A stretch of 64,000 nucleotides of DNA from an uncultured Collinsella sp. (GTDB lineage Bacteria; Actinomycetota; Coriobacteriia; Coriobacteriales; Coriobacteriaceae), in NCBI GenBank assembly GCA_934655755.1, contig CAKUHA010000001.1, positions 248,001 through 312,000 on the forward strand, read 5' to 3'. Position 1 is the first letter of the stretch. Each line of letters opens with the position of its first letter. Shown here in pieces: positions 53,246 through 62,452 of the stretch. The notes under the pieces were generated by a model that was not told where the DNA came from, searched no databases, and was given only the letters and a program-made list of their open reading frames with translations. A program made the translations under genes and the position numbers.

Positions 53246-54703
53246 CTAGCGCACCCCCTTCAAAGGTCCCTCGACCAGCCAAGAACCGGCATCCTCCAGC
53301 AACACTTCGCTGGGATCGCATCCCAGCTCGCGCGCGAGAATCGCCACCACGCGGCTCTGGCAAAACCCGCTCTGGCAGCGGCCCATGCCTGCGCGGCAGC
53401 GACGCTTGACGCCTTCGACCGAAACCGCCCCCGGCTGGCGTCGGATCGCGGCCACAATCTCTGCCTCGGGTACCGTCTCACAGCGGCAGACGATTTGTCC
53501 CCATGCTGGGTCGGTCGCAATCAATTCTTCCTTGCGCGCGAGCGGCGCACGGTCAAAGTCGTCCGGCGCGCGGCGAATCGGGTTCCAGTCCGCCCGCTCG
53601 CGCAGCTCAACGCCAGCATCGCGCAGCACCTGCTCCATGCGCTCGGCAATGGCCGGGGCGCTCGCCACGCCCGGCGACTGAATGCCCGCCGCCTGGAACA
53701 GCCCCGGCACCACGGTCGACTGTCCAATAAAGAAATCGTTCGTCCCCTTAATAACCGGACGTCCGCCGGCAAACGCGCGAACCACGCGGCGTGTGTCCAG
53801 ATCGGGCACCAGCTTGCGCGCGCCGGTCAGCAGCGCGTTGATATCGCTCGCGTAGGTCTGCGTATCGCCTGGCTCGCGCTCGGCGGCCGTAGCGGTGATC
53901 ACGGTGTTACCGTGCACCGTGCCCGTGACGATGACGCCCTTCGACACCGGCGTCGGCACGGGGTAGAGCGGCATCAGCGCGCGCGGCTCTTTGTCCAACA
54001 CCACGATGTTGCCCTGGCGCCAGACCATCTGGAATTCCTCGGCGCCCGCCATATGCGAGATGTCCGCGGCGCCGTTGCCGGCGGCATTGATCAGATAGCG
54101 GCAGCGCACGTTACCGCCAGGCGTCGCCAGCGTAAAGCGCGCGGCTCCGTCATCCGAGCCGGCTACTTCAATGGCTTCCACCGGCGCGGACCGCATAAAC
54201 GTCACGCCGTTGGTGACGGCGTTCTCCAGCGCGGCGATGGCGACCTCAAACGGGTCGACAAAACCGGTCGAGGGGCACCACAGGGCGCACGTGGCATCGG
54301 CGCTGGCACGCGGTTCTAGCTCGTGGATGCGCTCGGGACCGATAATCGACAGCTCGGGCACGCCGTTGGCCAGGCCGTTCTGGCGCAGGTGCTCCAGATG
54401 CGTGCGGTCATCGTCGTTAAAGCCCAGCACCATCGAACCGGTGCGGCGGAACAGAAAGCCCAGCTCCTGGGCCCACGTTCCATATAGCTCACATCCGCGG
54501 GCGTTGACCTGTGCCTTTACCGTGCCCGGCGCTGGATCGTAGCCGGCGTGCACTAGGCCGCCGTTGGCCTTCGACGCGCCCAGCGCGATGTCGTTGGCCG
54601 CCTCGACCACGCAAATCGACAGGTCATAGCGCGCGAGCTGCCGCGCGATAGCGCATCCGGTGATGCCCGCGCCCACAACTGCGATATCAAACGTTTCTGC
54701 CAC
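53246..54703 (-). CDS. FAD-dependent dehydrogenase, GlpA-like, with C-terminal BFD [2Fe-2S] domain
   Basis: A 485-residue DAO-fold flavoprotein (DIAVVGAGITGCAIARQLA at the N-terminus) with a C-terminal BFD-type [2Fe-2S] domain (IVCRCETVPEAEI, GRCQSGFC). This layout fits anaerobic glycerol-3-phosphate dehydrogenase subunit A or related L-2-hydroxy acid dehydrogenases. The start is GTG 54703 with TTGGAGG upstream on the minus strand. It is the first gene of a three-gene operon. No glycerol kinase or facilitator is near, so the substrate is uncertain. Confidence 0.85.
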   Translation of the reverse strand: MAETFDIAVVGAGITGCAIARQLARYDLSICVVEAANDIALGASKANGGLVHAGYDPAPGTVKAQVNARGCELYGTWAQELGFLFRRTGSMVLGFNDDDRTHLEHLRQNGLANGVPELSIIGPERIHELEPRASADATCALWCPSTGFVDPFEVAIAALENAVTNGVTFMRSAPVEAIEVAGSDDGAARFTLATPGGNVRCRYLINAAGNGAADISHMAGAEEFQMVWRQGNIVVLDKEPRALMPLYPVPTPVSKGVIVTGTVHGNTVITATAAEREPGDTQTYASDINALLTGARKLVPDLDTRRVVRAFAGGRPVIKGTNDFFIGQSTVVPGLFQAAGIQSPGVASAPAIAERMEQVLRDAGVELRERADWNPIRRAPDDFDRAPLARKEELIATDPAWGQIVCRCETVPEAEIVAAIRRQPGAVSVEGVKRRCRAGMGRCQSGFCQSRVVAILARELGCDPSEVLLEDAGSWLVEGPLKGVR

Positions 54704-54867
54704 GGTGCCTCCAAGACAAGTTGACAGGATGTCAATAAAACCATCCTACGGTTTGGGCGTCCCCAGTACGGTGGCAATGCGGCGAACAGCCCCGCAACAC
54801 CCGCCAACGGCAGGCGAGGGGAGACTCGGTATTGTGAACGACCTTGTCTGCCGGCCCTAACGTCAGA

Positions 54868-55093
54868 GTTTTGTCTCGTTCTGTAACAGGTAGACCCATT
54901 TTTGCCGAGTTGTTGTTACAGATCGAGATATTGGTCTGACGGGGCCTCCGTTTGTCTTGACCTGTAATAGTAAGAGGGGAATTTCGGTCCTACCTGTTAC
55001 AGATTGAGATTGAAGACCGGGATGGAATCGTTTGTCTCGATCTGTAACATCTGGACCCGGATTCCACCTCCAACTGTTACAGATTGAGATGTT
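54868..55093. repeat. Tandem array of three hairpin units (period about 80 bases)
   Basis: Each unit begins TTTGTCT(C/T)G-(A/T)-(C/T)CTGTAA(C/T)A and ends TGTTACAGAT(C/T)GAGAT: 54870-54930, 54951-55010 and 55031-55090. The arms are complementary; the loops of about 25-30 bases differ in sequence. The array fills the gap between a leftward gene and the rightward zinc-ribbon gene. The rest of this 487-base gap (54704-54867) shows nothing. Confidence 0.88.
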
Positions 55094-55190
55094 TGTGTCC
55101 GCAGCGGTCCTGCGCCCAACCGTAGTCCCATATAAACAAACCCCGTGGTAAACTAGACCGGACTATAAATATTCCGAAAGGTACACCTCA

Positions 55191-55622
55191 ATGTCCAAAT
55201 ACATCTCCGAGCTTATGTCGCCGCAGCTTATGGGCGCCATCTATGCCTTTGTCGGCTTCATCATCGCCCTGTATGTGCTGTCGGTCGTCTATGTGTTCAT
55301 CGACGCTCGCCGCCGCGGCGCCAGCGCCTACGTGGTGTGGGGCATCATCGCCCTCATCCCGTTTGTTGGTCTCATCGCCTACCTGGTCCTGCGCCCGCAC
55401 TCCTATGCGTCCGACCGCGAGGAGCAGGAGCTGGACATGGCCCTGCGCGAGCGCCAGCTTGCCCAGTACGGCACCTGCCCGCAGTGCGGCGCGCCCATCG
55501 AGAAGGACTTTGTCGTCTGCCCGGTGTGCGACACCCAGGTTCGCAACGTGTGCCCCAGCTGCCATCGTCCGCTCGATGCGCACTGGAAGGTTTGCCCGTA
55601 CTGCCGAACTCGCATCCAGTAA
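55191..55622 (+). CDS. Small membrane protein with C-terminal zinc ribbons
   Basis: A 143-residue protein with two membrane helices near residues 14-35 and 46-67 and then a cytoplasmic part with two CxxC-type zinc ribbons: CPQCGAP-CPVCDT and CPSCHR-CPYCR. This domain pair is common in Actinobacteria. The function is unknown; it may scaffold or sense. GAAAGG lies before the ATG. It is a single gene between the hairpin array and thrS. Confidence 0.8.
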   Translation: MSKYISELMSPQLMGAIYAFVGFIIALYVLSVVYVFIDARRRGASAYVVWGIIALIPFVGLIAYLVLRPHSYASDREEQELDMALRERQLAQYGTCPQCGAPIEKDFVVCPVCDTQVRNVCPSCHRPLDAHWKVCPYCRTRIQ

Positions 55623-55763
55623 CGCATCCATCGCTGGGCCGGCCGCATGCCACGGGCACCGCGCGCCACACACAGGCGCCGCAAGCCGCACACGCATCCC
55701 GCCCCCACACGATGAAGCATGCGTAGAAAATCGCCCGCCGTGCCATTAAGGTGCGGCGGGCGC

Positions 55764-55791
55764 TTGTATACCAAGGCAACCTGCCTATAAT
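55764..55791 (+). promoter_or_regulatory. Sigma-70-type promoter of thrS
   Basis: TTGTAT (55764-55769) and TATAAT (55786-55791) are separated by 16 bases, about 70 bases before the thrS start. The leader of about 60 bases is too short for a T-box. Confidence 0.65.
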
Positions 55792-55861
55792 GATGCAAGT
55801 CAAAAACGCCGAGCGCATCGCACGCACTTGCACCAGGCATCCGAGAGGAGAAAACATACCC

Positions 55862-57625
55862 ATGAAGGCACTCTACAATGACGGTTCGGTGGCCGAGCTC
55901 CCGCAGGACGAGGTCACGCACGTCATCCGCCACTCCGCCGCGCACATCATGGCACAGGCCATCAAGCGCCTGTACCCCGAGGCCGACTTTGCCTACGGCC
56001 CCGCGACCGACAACGGCTTCTACTACGACGTCGACCTGCCTGAGGGCGTCAAGATCAGCGAGGACGACTTCCCCGCGATCGAGGCCGAGATGAAAAAGAT
56101 CGTCAAGGAAAATCTCAAGTTCTCCGTGTACGAGAAGCCCCGCGCCGAGGCCATCGCCCTTATGGAGGAGCGCGGCGAGAAGTACAAGGTCGAGCACATC
56201 GGCGACCTGGACGACGACGCCCGCATCACCTTCTACCAGCAGGGCGACTACATCGACATGTGCGTCGGCCCCCACATCTGCTACACCAAGGCGCTCAAGG
56301 CCTTTAAGCTCACCGGCGTCTCGGGCGCTTACTGGAAGGGCGATAAGGACAACAAGATGCTCACCCGCATCAACGGCGTCGCCTTTGCCACCAAGGAAGA
56401 GCTCGACGAGCACATGCATATGCTGGAGGAGGCCAAGAAGCGCGACCACCGCAAGATCGGCCGCGAGATGGACCTCTTTATGATGCGCGACGAGGCCCCC
56501 GGCTTCCCGTTCTTCCTTCCCAACGGCATGATCCTTAAGAACACGCTGCTGGACTACTGGCGCGATATTCACCACAAGGCCGGCTATGTGGAGATCTCCA
56601 CGCCGCTTATCATGAACAAGCAGCTGTGGAAGACCTCGGGCCACTGGGATCACTACAAGGACAACATGTACTCCACCGTCATCGACGACGAAGAGTACTG
56701 CATTAAGCCCATGAACTGCCCCGGCGGCGTGCTGGTGTACGCCTCCAAGCCGCACTCCTACCGCGAGCTGCCCATCCGCGCCGGCGAGATTGGCCTGGTG
56801 CACCGCCACGAGCTGCGCGGCGCCCTGCACGGCCTGTTCCGCGTGCGTTGCTTTAACCAGGACGACGCCCACCTGTTTGTGCGCCCCGACCAGCTGACCG
56901 ACGAGATCGTGGGCGTGGTCAACCTCATCGACTCCGTGTACCAGAAGTTTGGCTTTAAGTACCACGTTGAGCTTTCCACTCGCCCCGAGGACTCCATGGG
57001 CTCGGACGAGGACTGGGCGCGCGCCGAGGAGGGCCTCCGCACCGCTCTTGAGCAGCTGCACATGGACTACGAGGTCAACGAGGGCGACGGCGCCTTCTAC
57101 GGCCCCAAGATCGACTTCCATCTGGAGGACTCGCTCGGTCGTACCTGGCAGTGCGGTACCGTCCAACTCGACTTCCAGATGCCGCTCAACTTTGACCTGG
57201 AGTACGTGGACGCCGACGGCACCAAGAAGCGCCCCATCATGCTGCATCGCGTGTGCTTTGGCTCCATCGAGCGCTTCATCGGTATTCTGATTGAGCACTT
57301 TGCGGGCAAGTTCCCCACTTGGCTGGCTCCCGTGCAGGTCAAGGCGCTTCCGGTTTCGGAAAAGAGCCGCGACTACGCCCACGAGGTGTGCGCCAAGCTG
57401 GAGGAGGCCGGCATCCGCGTGGTCTGCGACGATCGCGACGAGAAGATCGGCTACAAGATCCGCGAGGCCCGCAGCATCGACCGCGTGCCCTACATGCTCA
57501 TCCTGGGCGAGAAGGAGGTCGAGGCCGGCAACATTTCCGTCCGCGATCGCTCCAACGAGACCGTTCAGATGAGCGTTGACGAGTTTGTTGCGAAGGTGCT
57601 CGAGGAGATCAAGACCCGCGCCTAG
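55862..57625 (+). CDS. thrS: Threonyl-tRNA synthetase lacking the TGS domain
   Basis: A 587-residue class II synthetase. The editing domain is present (RHSAAHIMAQAIKRLYP near residue 20, MCVGPHI), as are catalytic motif 2 (HRHELRGALHGLFRVRCF), the zinc-binding Cys in MNCPGG, and the anticodon-binding C-terminal domain. The N-terminal TGS domain of about 60 residues found in E. coli ThrS is missing: only some 17 residues precede the editing domain. The start ATG 55862 has GAGAGGAG upstream; the longer in-frame extension has no TGS-like sequence either. Two terminators follow. Confidence 0.94.
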   Translation: MKALYNDGSVAELPQDEVTHVIRHSAAHIMAQAIKRLYPEADFAYGPATDNGFYYDVDLPEGVKISEDDFPAIEAEMKKIVKENLKFSVYEKPRAEAIALMEERGEKYKVEHIGDLDDDARITFYQQGDYIDMCVGPHICYTKALKAFKLTGVSGAYWKGDKDNKMLTRINGVAFATKEELDEHMHMLEEAKKRDHRKIGREMDLFMMRDEAPGFPFFLPNGMILKNTLLDYWRDIHHKAGYVEISTPLIMNKQLWKTSGHWDHYKDNMYSTVIDDEEYCIKPMNCPGGVLVYASKPHSYRELPIRAGEIGLVHRHELRGALHGLFRVRCFNQDDAHLFVRPDQLTDEIVGVVNLIDSVYQKFGFKYHVELSTRPEDSMGSDEDWARAEEGLRTALEQLHMDYEVNEGDGAFYGPKIDFHLEDSLGRTWQCGTVQLDFQMPLNFDLEYVDADGTKKRPIMLHRVCFGSIERFIGILIEHFAGKFPTWLAPVQVKALPVSEKSRDYAHEVCAKLEEAGIRVVCDDRDEKIGYKIREARSIDRVPYMLILGEKEVEAGNISVRDRSNETVQMSVDEFVAKVLEEIKTRA

Positions 57626-57644
57626 CGTAAACCACACAACAGCT

Positions 57645-57680
57645 AAAGGCGACCGTCCACAAAGGGCGGTCGCCTTTTTT
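57645..57680 (+). terminator. Terminator of thrS
   Basis: AAAGGCGACCG (57645-57655) pairs perfectly with CGGTCGCCTTT (57667-57677), then TTT. Confidence 0.92.
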
Positions 57681-57694
57681 ATTGCCCAAACGAG

Positions 57695-57723
57695 AAAAAG
57701 CCGCTGATACAGCGGCTTTTTTT
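57695..57723 (+). terminator. Second terminator before the NusG-like gene
   Basis: AAAAAGCCGCTG (57695-57706) pairs with CAGCGGCTTTTT around the loop ATA, with a run of seven T. It lies 15 bases after the first terminator, so thrS transcription is blocked twice. Confidence 0.9.
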
Positions 57724-57949
57724 GTTGCACAAAAAGGTACAGGTTTTTGTATCTTTCGACACAGGTCATTATACGAGCAATTTACTCGCGTTTGCGCAGA
57801 TTAAGCAAAATGTACTGCCAGTAGATACATCTCCATACGCCTCTACAGAAACCTGTACTTTTGCGACTGCGCCTAGCTGCGAGCGAGAAGCCTGTTCTAA
57901 ACGCCCCTGCATTTGCGTGTGCCGCAAAGCAAGAAAAGGGGGCGAGAAC
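57724..57949 (+). promoter_or_regulatory. Leader region of the NusG-like gene
   Basis: Inverted arms GTACAGGTTT (57737-57746) and AAACCTGTAC (57849-57858) span about 120 bases, with a small hairpin CGAG/CTCG near 57772-57786. It is AT-richer than the flanks and has no credible gene; frames through it lack a ribosome-binding site. A GGGGGCGAG site serves the ATG at 57950. Confidence 0.4.
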
Positions 57950-58540
57950 ATGGAGCAGGCAGCACGGCGGCAAGAGAAGCTGCCGGGCGCTTTTAATGGC
58001 GCTATTACCAAAGGCCAGCATGGCCGAGTCCGCTGGTATCTGGTTCACACCCCCAATGGTAAAGAGCGCGAGACCTGCGAAAAGGTCCGCCGCATTATCC
58101 CGCATGAAGTGCTGCAGGACGCTTTTGTGATGCAAAAGGAGTTCTGGTTTAAGCGGGACGGCGCCTGGTCGCTCCAAACCAAACCCATGTACAAGGAATA
58201 TTTCTTCGTCGCCACGCACGATGCCGCTGCGCTCGATAGGGCTTTAGCCCAGTTGAGCTTTGGCTGTCGCATCGCCGGCAGTAGGGAGCGGGCGTACATG
58301 CCCATGCCGGACGATGCGCAGGATTGGTATCGCAGCGTGCTGGACGACGACGGCGTGGTGCGCAACAGCGTGGCGCGCATAGAAGACGGCGTGCTGCACA
58401 TAGAGCAGGGCCCCTTGGTGGGGCAAGAGGCCCGCGTGCACAAGATCGACCGTCGCAAGCGCTGGTGCCTGGTGGACGTAGGCGAAGGCGATTCCAGTTT
58501 TAGGGAAGTGCTTCCGCTCGACGTGCCCAGCAAAACGTAA
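57950..58540 (+). CDS. NusG-family transcription antiterminator (LoaP-like)
   Basis: A 196-residue NusG paralogue. Residues 25-125 form an NGN domain (VRWYLVHTPNGKERETCEKV, MYKEYFFVATHD) and residues 155-185 a KOW motif (GPLVGQEARVHKIDRRKRW). It would ride on RNA polymerase and help it pass terminators in a specific operon. Specialised paralogues of this kind (LoaP, RfaH, UpxY) lead polysaccharide operons, and this one sits directly before a sugar transferase and glycosyltransferases. The housekeeping NusG is not in this window. ATG 57950 is chosen for its ribosome-binding site. Confidence 0.85.
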   Translation: MEQAARRQEKLPGAFNGAITKGQHGRVRWYLVHTPNGKERETCEKVRRIIPHEVLQDAFVMQKEFWFKRDGAWSLQTKPMYKEYFFVATHDAAALDRALAQLSFGCRIAGSRERAYMPMPDDAQDWYRSVLDDDGVVRNSVARIEDGVLHIEQGPLVGQEARVHKIDRRKRWCLVDVGEGDSSFREVLPLDVPSKT

Positions 58541-58640
58541 AGGGAGACGTTGCGCCGGCAAGTTGTTCGCTTTTTTGAATTTATCGATTGGGGGATCCCT
58601 GGGGAACGGGGACGTACGTTTGACTGTGGCTGCTAAGGAA

Positions 58641-59327
58641 ATGACAGGGAGCTGTGCATCAGTGGGGGACGCACTGGCTTTCAATCAGATTAAGCCGAGC
58701 GGTACGCTTGGCTATCGGTTTGTTAAGAGGCTGTTTGACCTGGTGTTCAGTCTTTTGATGAGCCTCCTACTGTTTATTCCTATTACTGTGGTGTGCGCGC
58801 TCATTAGCCTTGAATCACCTGGCAGTCCTATGTATACGCAAGAACGAGTTGGCAAGAGCGGAAAGACCATCAAGATTTTTAAGCTCCGCAGCATGGTCCC
58901 CGACGCTGGCGATGTACAGAAGTACTTGAGTCCTGAACAACTACATCAGTGGGTAGTCGAGCGCAAGGTCGACGATGACCCCCGCATTACCAAGATTGGT
59001 CAATTCATTCGTAAATGCTCTATCGACGAGATGCCTCAGTTTCTAAACGTGCTGAACGGTGACCTTTCTGTCATCGGCCCTCGTCCTATTACAAGGGACG
59101 AGCTCGAGCAGCACTTCTCCGACGAGGAGAAGGCTGAGCTGCTTTCTGTCCAGCCCGGCATTACTGGGCTTTGGCAAGCAACGGATCGAAATGAAGCGAC
59201 GTTCGAGAGCGGCTTGCGACAAAAGATTGAACTCCACTACGTACAGAATCGCTGCTTCCGTATGGATTGGAAATGCTTTACCGGCACCTTTGGCGCCATG
59301 TTTGGCAAGAAGAGGACGGGACGATAG
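58641..59327 (+). CDS. Sugar phosphotransferase initiating exopolysaccharide synthesis (polyprenyl-phosphate glycosyl-1-phosphate transferase)
   Basis: A small monotopic enzyme of about 228 residues: one membrane helix at the N-terminus (RLFDLVFSLLMSLLLFIP), then YTQERVGKSGKTIKIFKLRSM, the catalytic-region Asp and Glu residues in DDDPRITKIGQFIRK and DEMPQFLNVLNGDLSVIGPRP, and ITGLWQ. It moves a sugar-1-phosphate to undecaprenyl phosphate, the first step of repeat-unit assembly. The start is uncertain: ATG 58641 is the first ATG, but TTG 58620 or GTG 58626 are possible. It is followed at once by glycosyltransferases. Confidence 0.88.
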   Translation: MTGSCASVGDALAFNQIKPSGTLGYRFVKRLFDLVFSLLMSLLLFIPITVVCALISLESPGSPMYTQERVGKSGKTIKIFKLRSMVPDAGDVQKYLSPEQLHQWVVERKVDDDPRITKIGQFIRKCSIDEMPQFLNVLNGDLSVIGPRPITRDELEQHFSDEEKAELLSVQPGITGLWQATDRNEATFESGLRQKIELHYVQNRCFRMDWKCFTGTFGAMFGKKRTGR

Positions 59328-60176
59328 ATGAAGACAGTCAATACTTGCCCTTACAGCGTATTGATGAGCATTTACAAAAATGAAAAACCCGCCTTTTTGA
59401 TTCAGGCTTTAGACAGCATGCTAAATCAAACGGTTTCTCCGTCTGAAATTGTCATGGTCAAGGATGGTCCGCTTACACGCGAGCTTGAAGACGTGCTTTC
59501 AGATTATGACTCGGAGTATTCAGGCCTCTTTAATTTTGTTTCCTATGATGAAAACCATGGGCTGGGCTATGCCTTGCGCCAAGGTATGCTCGCTTGCTCT
59601 AATGAAATCGTTGCACGCATGGATACCGATGATGTCGCTCGCTCTGATCGTATGGAAAAGCAGCTTGCCGCTATTTGTAGCGGGCTTGACATGGTCGGGA
59701 GCGATGTTGCCGAATTCGTTGAATCTCCCGATAAGCCCGTCGCTTTGACCGATCTCCCTAAAGGTATGGATGCCATTTTCGCCTACTCGAAGAGGCGCAA
59801 CCCCTTTCGTCATCCTCCGATGACATTCAGGAAGTCGAAGGTCATGGAGGCAGGTAACTATAGTTCCGATTTTCTATATTTCGAGGACTGGGATCTTTTT
59901 AATAGGATGCTTGCATGCGGTTGCAAGGCAGATAACCTTAGTGAACCACTTGTGGCCATGCGCGTAAGCGAGGATTTTTACGCCCGTAGGGGAGGGATCC
60001 GATACCTTAAATTTGCCAAGGCATTTAAAAAGGCACAGGTTGAGCGTGGATATTTCACCAAACGAGATTATTTATGTTCCTATTACCCGCATGCCATGGT
60101 TTGTATGATGCCCAACTCGTTGCGCTCTTTCGTTTATCGTGTCGTACTTCGACGTAAGGGTGATAGGGTTGAGTAA
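59328..60176 (+). CDS. Glycosyltransferase family 2
   Basis: A 282-residue GT-A fold enzyme: YSVLMSIYKNEKPAFLIQAL at the N-terminus, IVMVKDGP, and the metal-binding ARMDTDDVA. It would add a sugar to the lipid-linked repeat unit. It starts 3 bases after a TAG stop and its end overlaps the next gene. Codon use is AT-richer than in the housekeeping genes, suggesting horizontal acquisition of the cluster. Confidence 0.86.
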   Translation: MKTVNTCPYSVLMSIYKNEKPAFLIQALDSMLNQTVSPSEIVMVKDGPLTRELEDVLSDYDSEYSGLFNFVSYDENHGLGYALRQGMLACSNEIVARMDTDDVARSDRMEKQLAAICSGLDMVGSDVAEFVESPDKPVALTDLPKGMDAIFAYSKRRNPFRHPPMTFRKSKVMEAGNYSSDFLYFEDWDLFNRMLACGCKADNLSEPLVAMRVSEDFYARRGGIRYLKFAKAFKKAQVERGYFTKRDYLCSYYPHAMVCMMPNSLRSFVYRVVLRRKGDRVE

Positions 60177-61341
60177 GATTGTATGCAAAGTCCCTGCGCC
60201 GATTTCTTATCCGACTGGTAAACGTGTGCTCTGCTACGCGGAGGCATGGGGCCAAGGCGGAATCGAGACTTTTCTCATGGAACTCTTTCGCCGGCTGCAA
60301 GGAAAGGGCGTTTCTTTTTCGCTGTACTCATGCTGGGACTGGAATGACTCATTTGACGATGAGCTTGCTAAGTTGGGAATCGATCGTTATACGGTTTTCT
60401 CTGGTTATAAACCTGGACAGCTTAAGAGGCTCTGCGATGGATCCAAGGGTTTTGCTGAACTAGTAAATTCCATGAATCCAGATGCGGTCTACATTAACAC
60501 CATGAACGGCATGGGGTTCCTCTACTCCGAGGTTGCCATGAAGCACTGTGTTCCCATGCGCGTCGTCCATTCTCATAACTCGGCCTTTGGATCTGGACAA
60601 GCGGCGGCTAAGGCGGTTATGCATACCTTTGGAAAAACCGTTCTCAGCGGCAGCGCCACCGCTTGCCTTGCCTGTTCGAGTGATGCTGGTCGTTATCTAT
60701 TTGGCAGTCGCCCATTCGAGGTCGTTAACAATGGGATTGATACTGAGCGCTTTAGATTCGATGCTGCATCGCGTGCTGAGATTCGCGATAGCTTTGATAT
60801 TCCACAGAACGCGTTCTTATTTGGAAATATCGGACGTATCGCTGAGGCGAAGAACCCTCTCTTTCAGATTAGGGTCTTTGCCGAGATTCTGAAGCGTGAG
60901 CCAAATTCTTATTACCTGATGGTGGGTGAGGGGGATTTGCGTCCTCAGGTCGAGAGTTTAGTTGACGAGCTGGCCGTTAGAGAAAGGGTAATTATGCCGG
61001 GCTATCTCCCCGATCCGGCTCCCGTCTACTCTGCCCTCGATTGTTTTCTTATGCCATCGCTATTTGAGGGACTTGCCATTGTGTGTATCGAGGCTCAATG
61101 CTCAGGTTGCGCCATTGTGTGCTCGGAGGCTTTGCCCCTGGAAGCTCATGTGACGGATGCTGAAGCTTTGGTACCGCTCTCTGTCGGTGAGTCTGCCTGG
61201 GCTGATAAAGCTGTTGAGATGGTTCGAAAGCCGACAAATAGGGATGTCTATCCAGCTCTCGTGCGAGGTGCTGGTTTTGATGCAGATGATTGCGCAACTA
61301 TTGTTCGAAAGTATTTCTTGGATAGGGCTAATAGTGATTAA
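60169..61341 (+). CDS. Glycosyltransferase family 4 (GT-B), first of a tandem pair
   Basis: A 390-residue GT-B enzyme with an N-terminal acceptor domain (GQGGIETFLMELFRRLQ), the linker VVNNGIDTERF and the donor-site FLMPSLFEGLAIVCIEAQCSG with the two-Glu motif. TTG at 60169 is preferred, with TAAGGG upstream, overlapping the previous gene by 8 bases; GTG 60139 is possible. It resembles the next gene along its length, including the stretches AVPCSSDAGRYLFG-like and NNGI. Confidence 0.83.
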   Translation: MSKIVCKVPAPISYPTGKRVLCYAEAWGQGGIETFLMELFRRLQGKGVSFSLYSCWDWNDSFDDELAKLGIDRYTVFSGYKPGQLKRLCDGSKGFAELVNSMNPDAVYINTMNGMGFLYSEVAMKHCVPMRVVHSHNSAFGSGQAAAKAVMHTFGKTVLSGSATACLACSSDAGRYLFGSRPFEVVNNGIDTERFRFDAASRAEIRDSFDIPQNAFLFGNIGRIAEAKNPLFQIRVFAEILKREPNSYYLMVGEGDLRPQVESLVDELAVRERVIMPGYLPDPAPVYSALDCFLMPSLFEGLAIVCIEAQCSGCAIVCSEALPLEAHVTDAEALVPLSVGESAWADKAVEMVRKPTNRDVYPALVRGAGFDADDCATIVRKYFLDRANSD

Positions 61342-62452
61342 TGTTCTTCAGATAGTGCCTTCGCTTGCATCGGATTCAGGCGTGACGCGCTTTGTTCTCA
61401 ATATGAATAGGTATATCGATAGAGATCGCTTTCATTTTGATTTCTTTCATCATTCGTCTGAATCGGGTCGCCTTATTTTTCCCAACAGCCTTGACGATGA
61501 GCTGAAGGCAGAAGGTTCTTCAGTGTACGTTGTCTCGCATGGTAGAACGTCGCCCTTTGAGTTTGCTCGCGAGGCGACCGATGTTCTTGGTAAAGTTGCG
61601 GGTAACTATGACATCGCACATTGCCATGTGCCCAATAATGCGTTCGTAACTCTCCGGGCATGCCAACGTGCCGGCGTGGGTGTGCGTGTTATTCACAGCC
61701 ACCTTAATAGTTCATCCGACAATGCCATCCATCGTTTGCGAAACGCCCCGCTTATTGCGTTCGGCAAGCGTTTCGCGAATGCCTACTCCGCCTGCTCTAA
61801 CGAAGCTGGCAAATACTTGTTTGGCAATGCGCCGTTTGAACTTATAAACAACGGTATTTGTCTTGACGATTTTGCATATAACGCTATCGCCCGTGAGAGC
61901 CTGCGTGCGGAACTCGGTATTTCTGAGAACGCTCCGGTTATAGGTTGCGTGGGGCGTTTTGTTAAGCAAAAGAACTATTCGTTTGCCGTTGATGTGTTCG
62001 CGTCTTATGTCAAGGAAGTGCCCGAGGCTCGTATGGTTATTCTTGGCGGCGGAGAGGAGCGTCTCGCTGTTGAGGATAAGATTGCTTCCCTTGGTCTTTC
62101 AGACAAGATTATTTTGCTTGGTATCCGAAGCAATGTAGCCCGCTTCTATTCGCTTTTCGATGTGTTCTTTATGCCCTCGCTTTATGAGGGGCTGCCCATT
62201 TCTGCTGTCGAGGCCCAAGCTTCCGGGCTTCGGTGTGTCTTCTCGACTGGTGTACCTGCCGAAAGCGATATTACAGGCAGCGGTAGGTTCGTAGGGCTTG
62301 ATCGACTATTTGGAGAATGGATATCTGCTCTATCCGATGCTCTTGCCGAGGGACGTGATGACGAAGCAGCTAAAAAATTGGCTTTGGCCGGGTACTCGGC
62401 AGAAACTAATGCAGAAAAGATGATGGAGTTTTACGAGAGGCTTGTTAGGTGA
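61334..62452 (+). CDS. Glycosyltransferase family 4 (GT-B), second of a tandem pair
   Basis: A 372-residue GT-B enzyme: VINVLQIVPSLASDSGVTRF at the start, SACSNEAGKYLFGNAPFE in the middle and MPSLYEGLPISAVEAQASG in the donor site. GTG 61334 is used, with ATAGGG upstream; it overlaps the preceding gene by 8 bases. It is a likely duplicate of the preceding gene with a changed specificity. The overlapping junctions indicate one translationally coupled operon. Confidence 0.83.
   Translation: MINVLQIVPSLASDSGVTRFVLNMNRYIDRDRFHFDFFHHSSESGRLIFPNSLDDELKAEGSSVYVVSHGRTSPFEFAREATDVLGKVAGNYDIAHCHVPNNAFVTLRACQRAGVGVRVIHSHLNSSSDNAIHRLRNAPLIAFGKRFANAYSACSNEAGKYLFGNAPFELINNGICLDDFAYNAIARESLRAELGISENAPVIGCVGRFVKQKNYSFAVDVFASYVKEVPEARMVILGGGEERLAVEDKIASLGLSDKIILLGIRSNVARFYSLFDVFFMPSLYEGLPISAVEAQASGLRCVFSTGVPAESDITGSGRFVGLDRLFGEWISALSDALAEGRDDEAAKKLALAGYSAETNAEKMMEFYERLVR

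Noticed and set aside
54868-55093. CRISPR array
   Set aside because: Only three units; the constant parts are complementary ends of each hairpin rather than one identical direct repeat, and no cas gene is near.
55403-57769. Minus-strand frame of 788 codons opposite thrS
   Set aside because: Antisense shadow covering thrS and running through two terminators.
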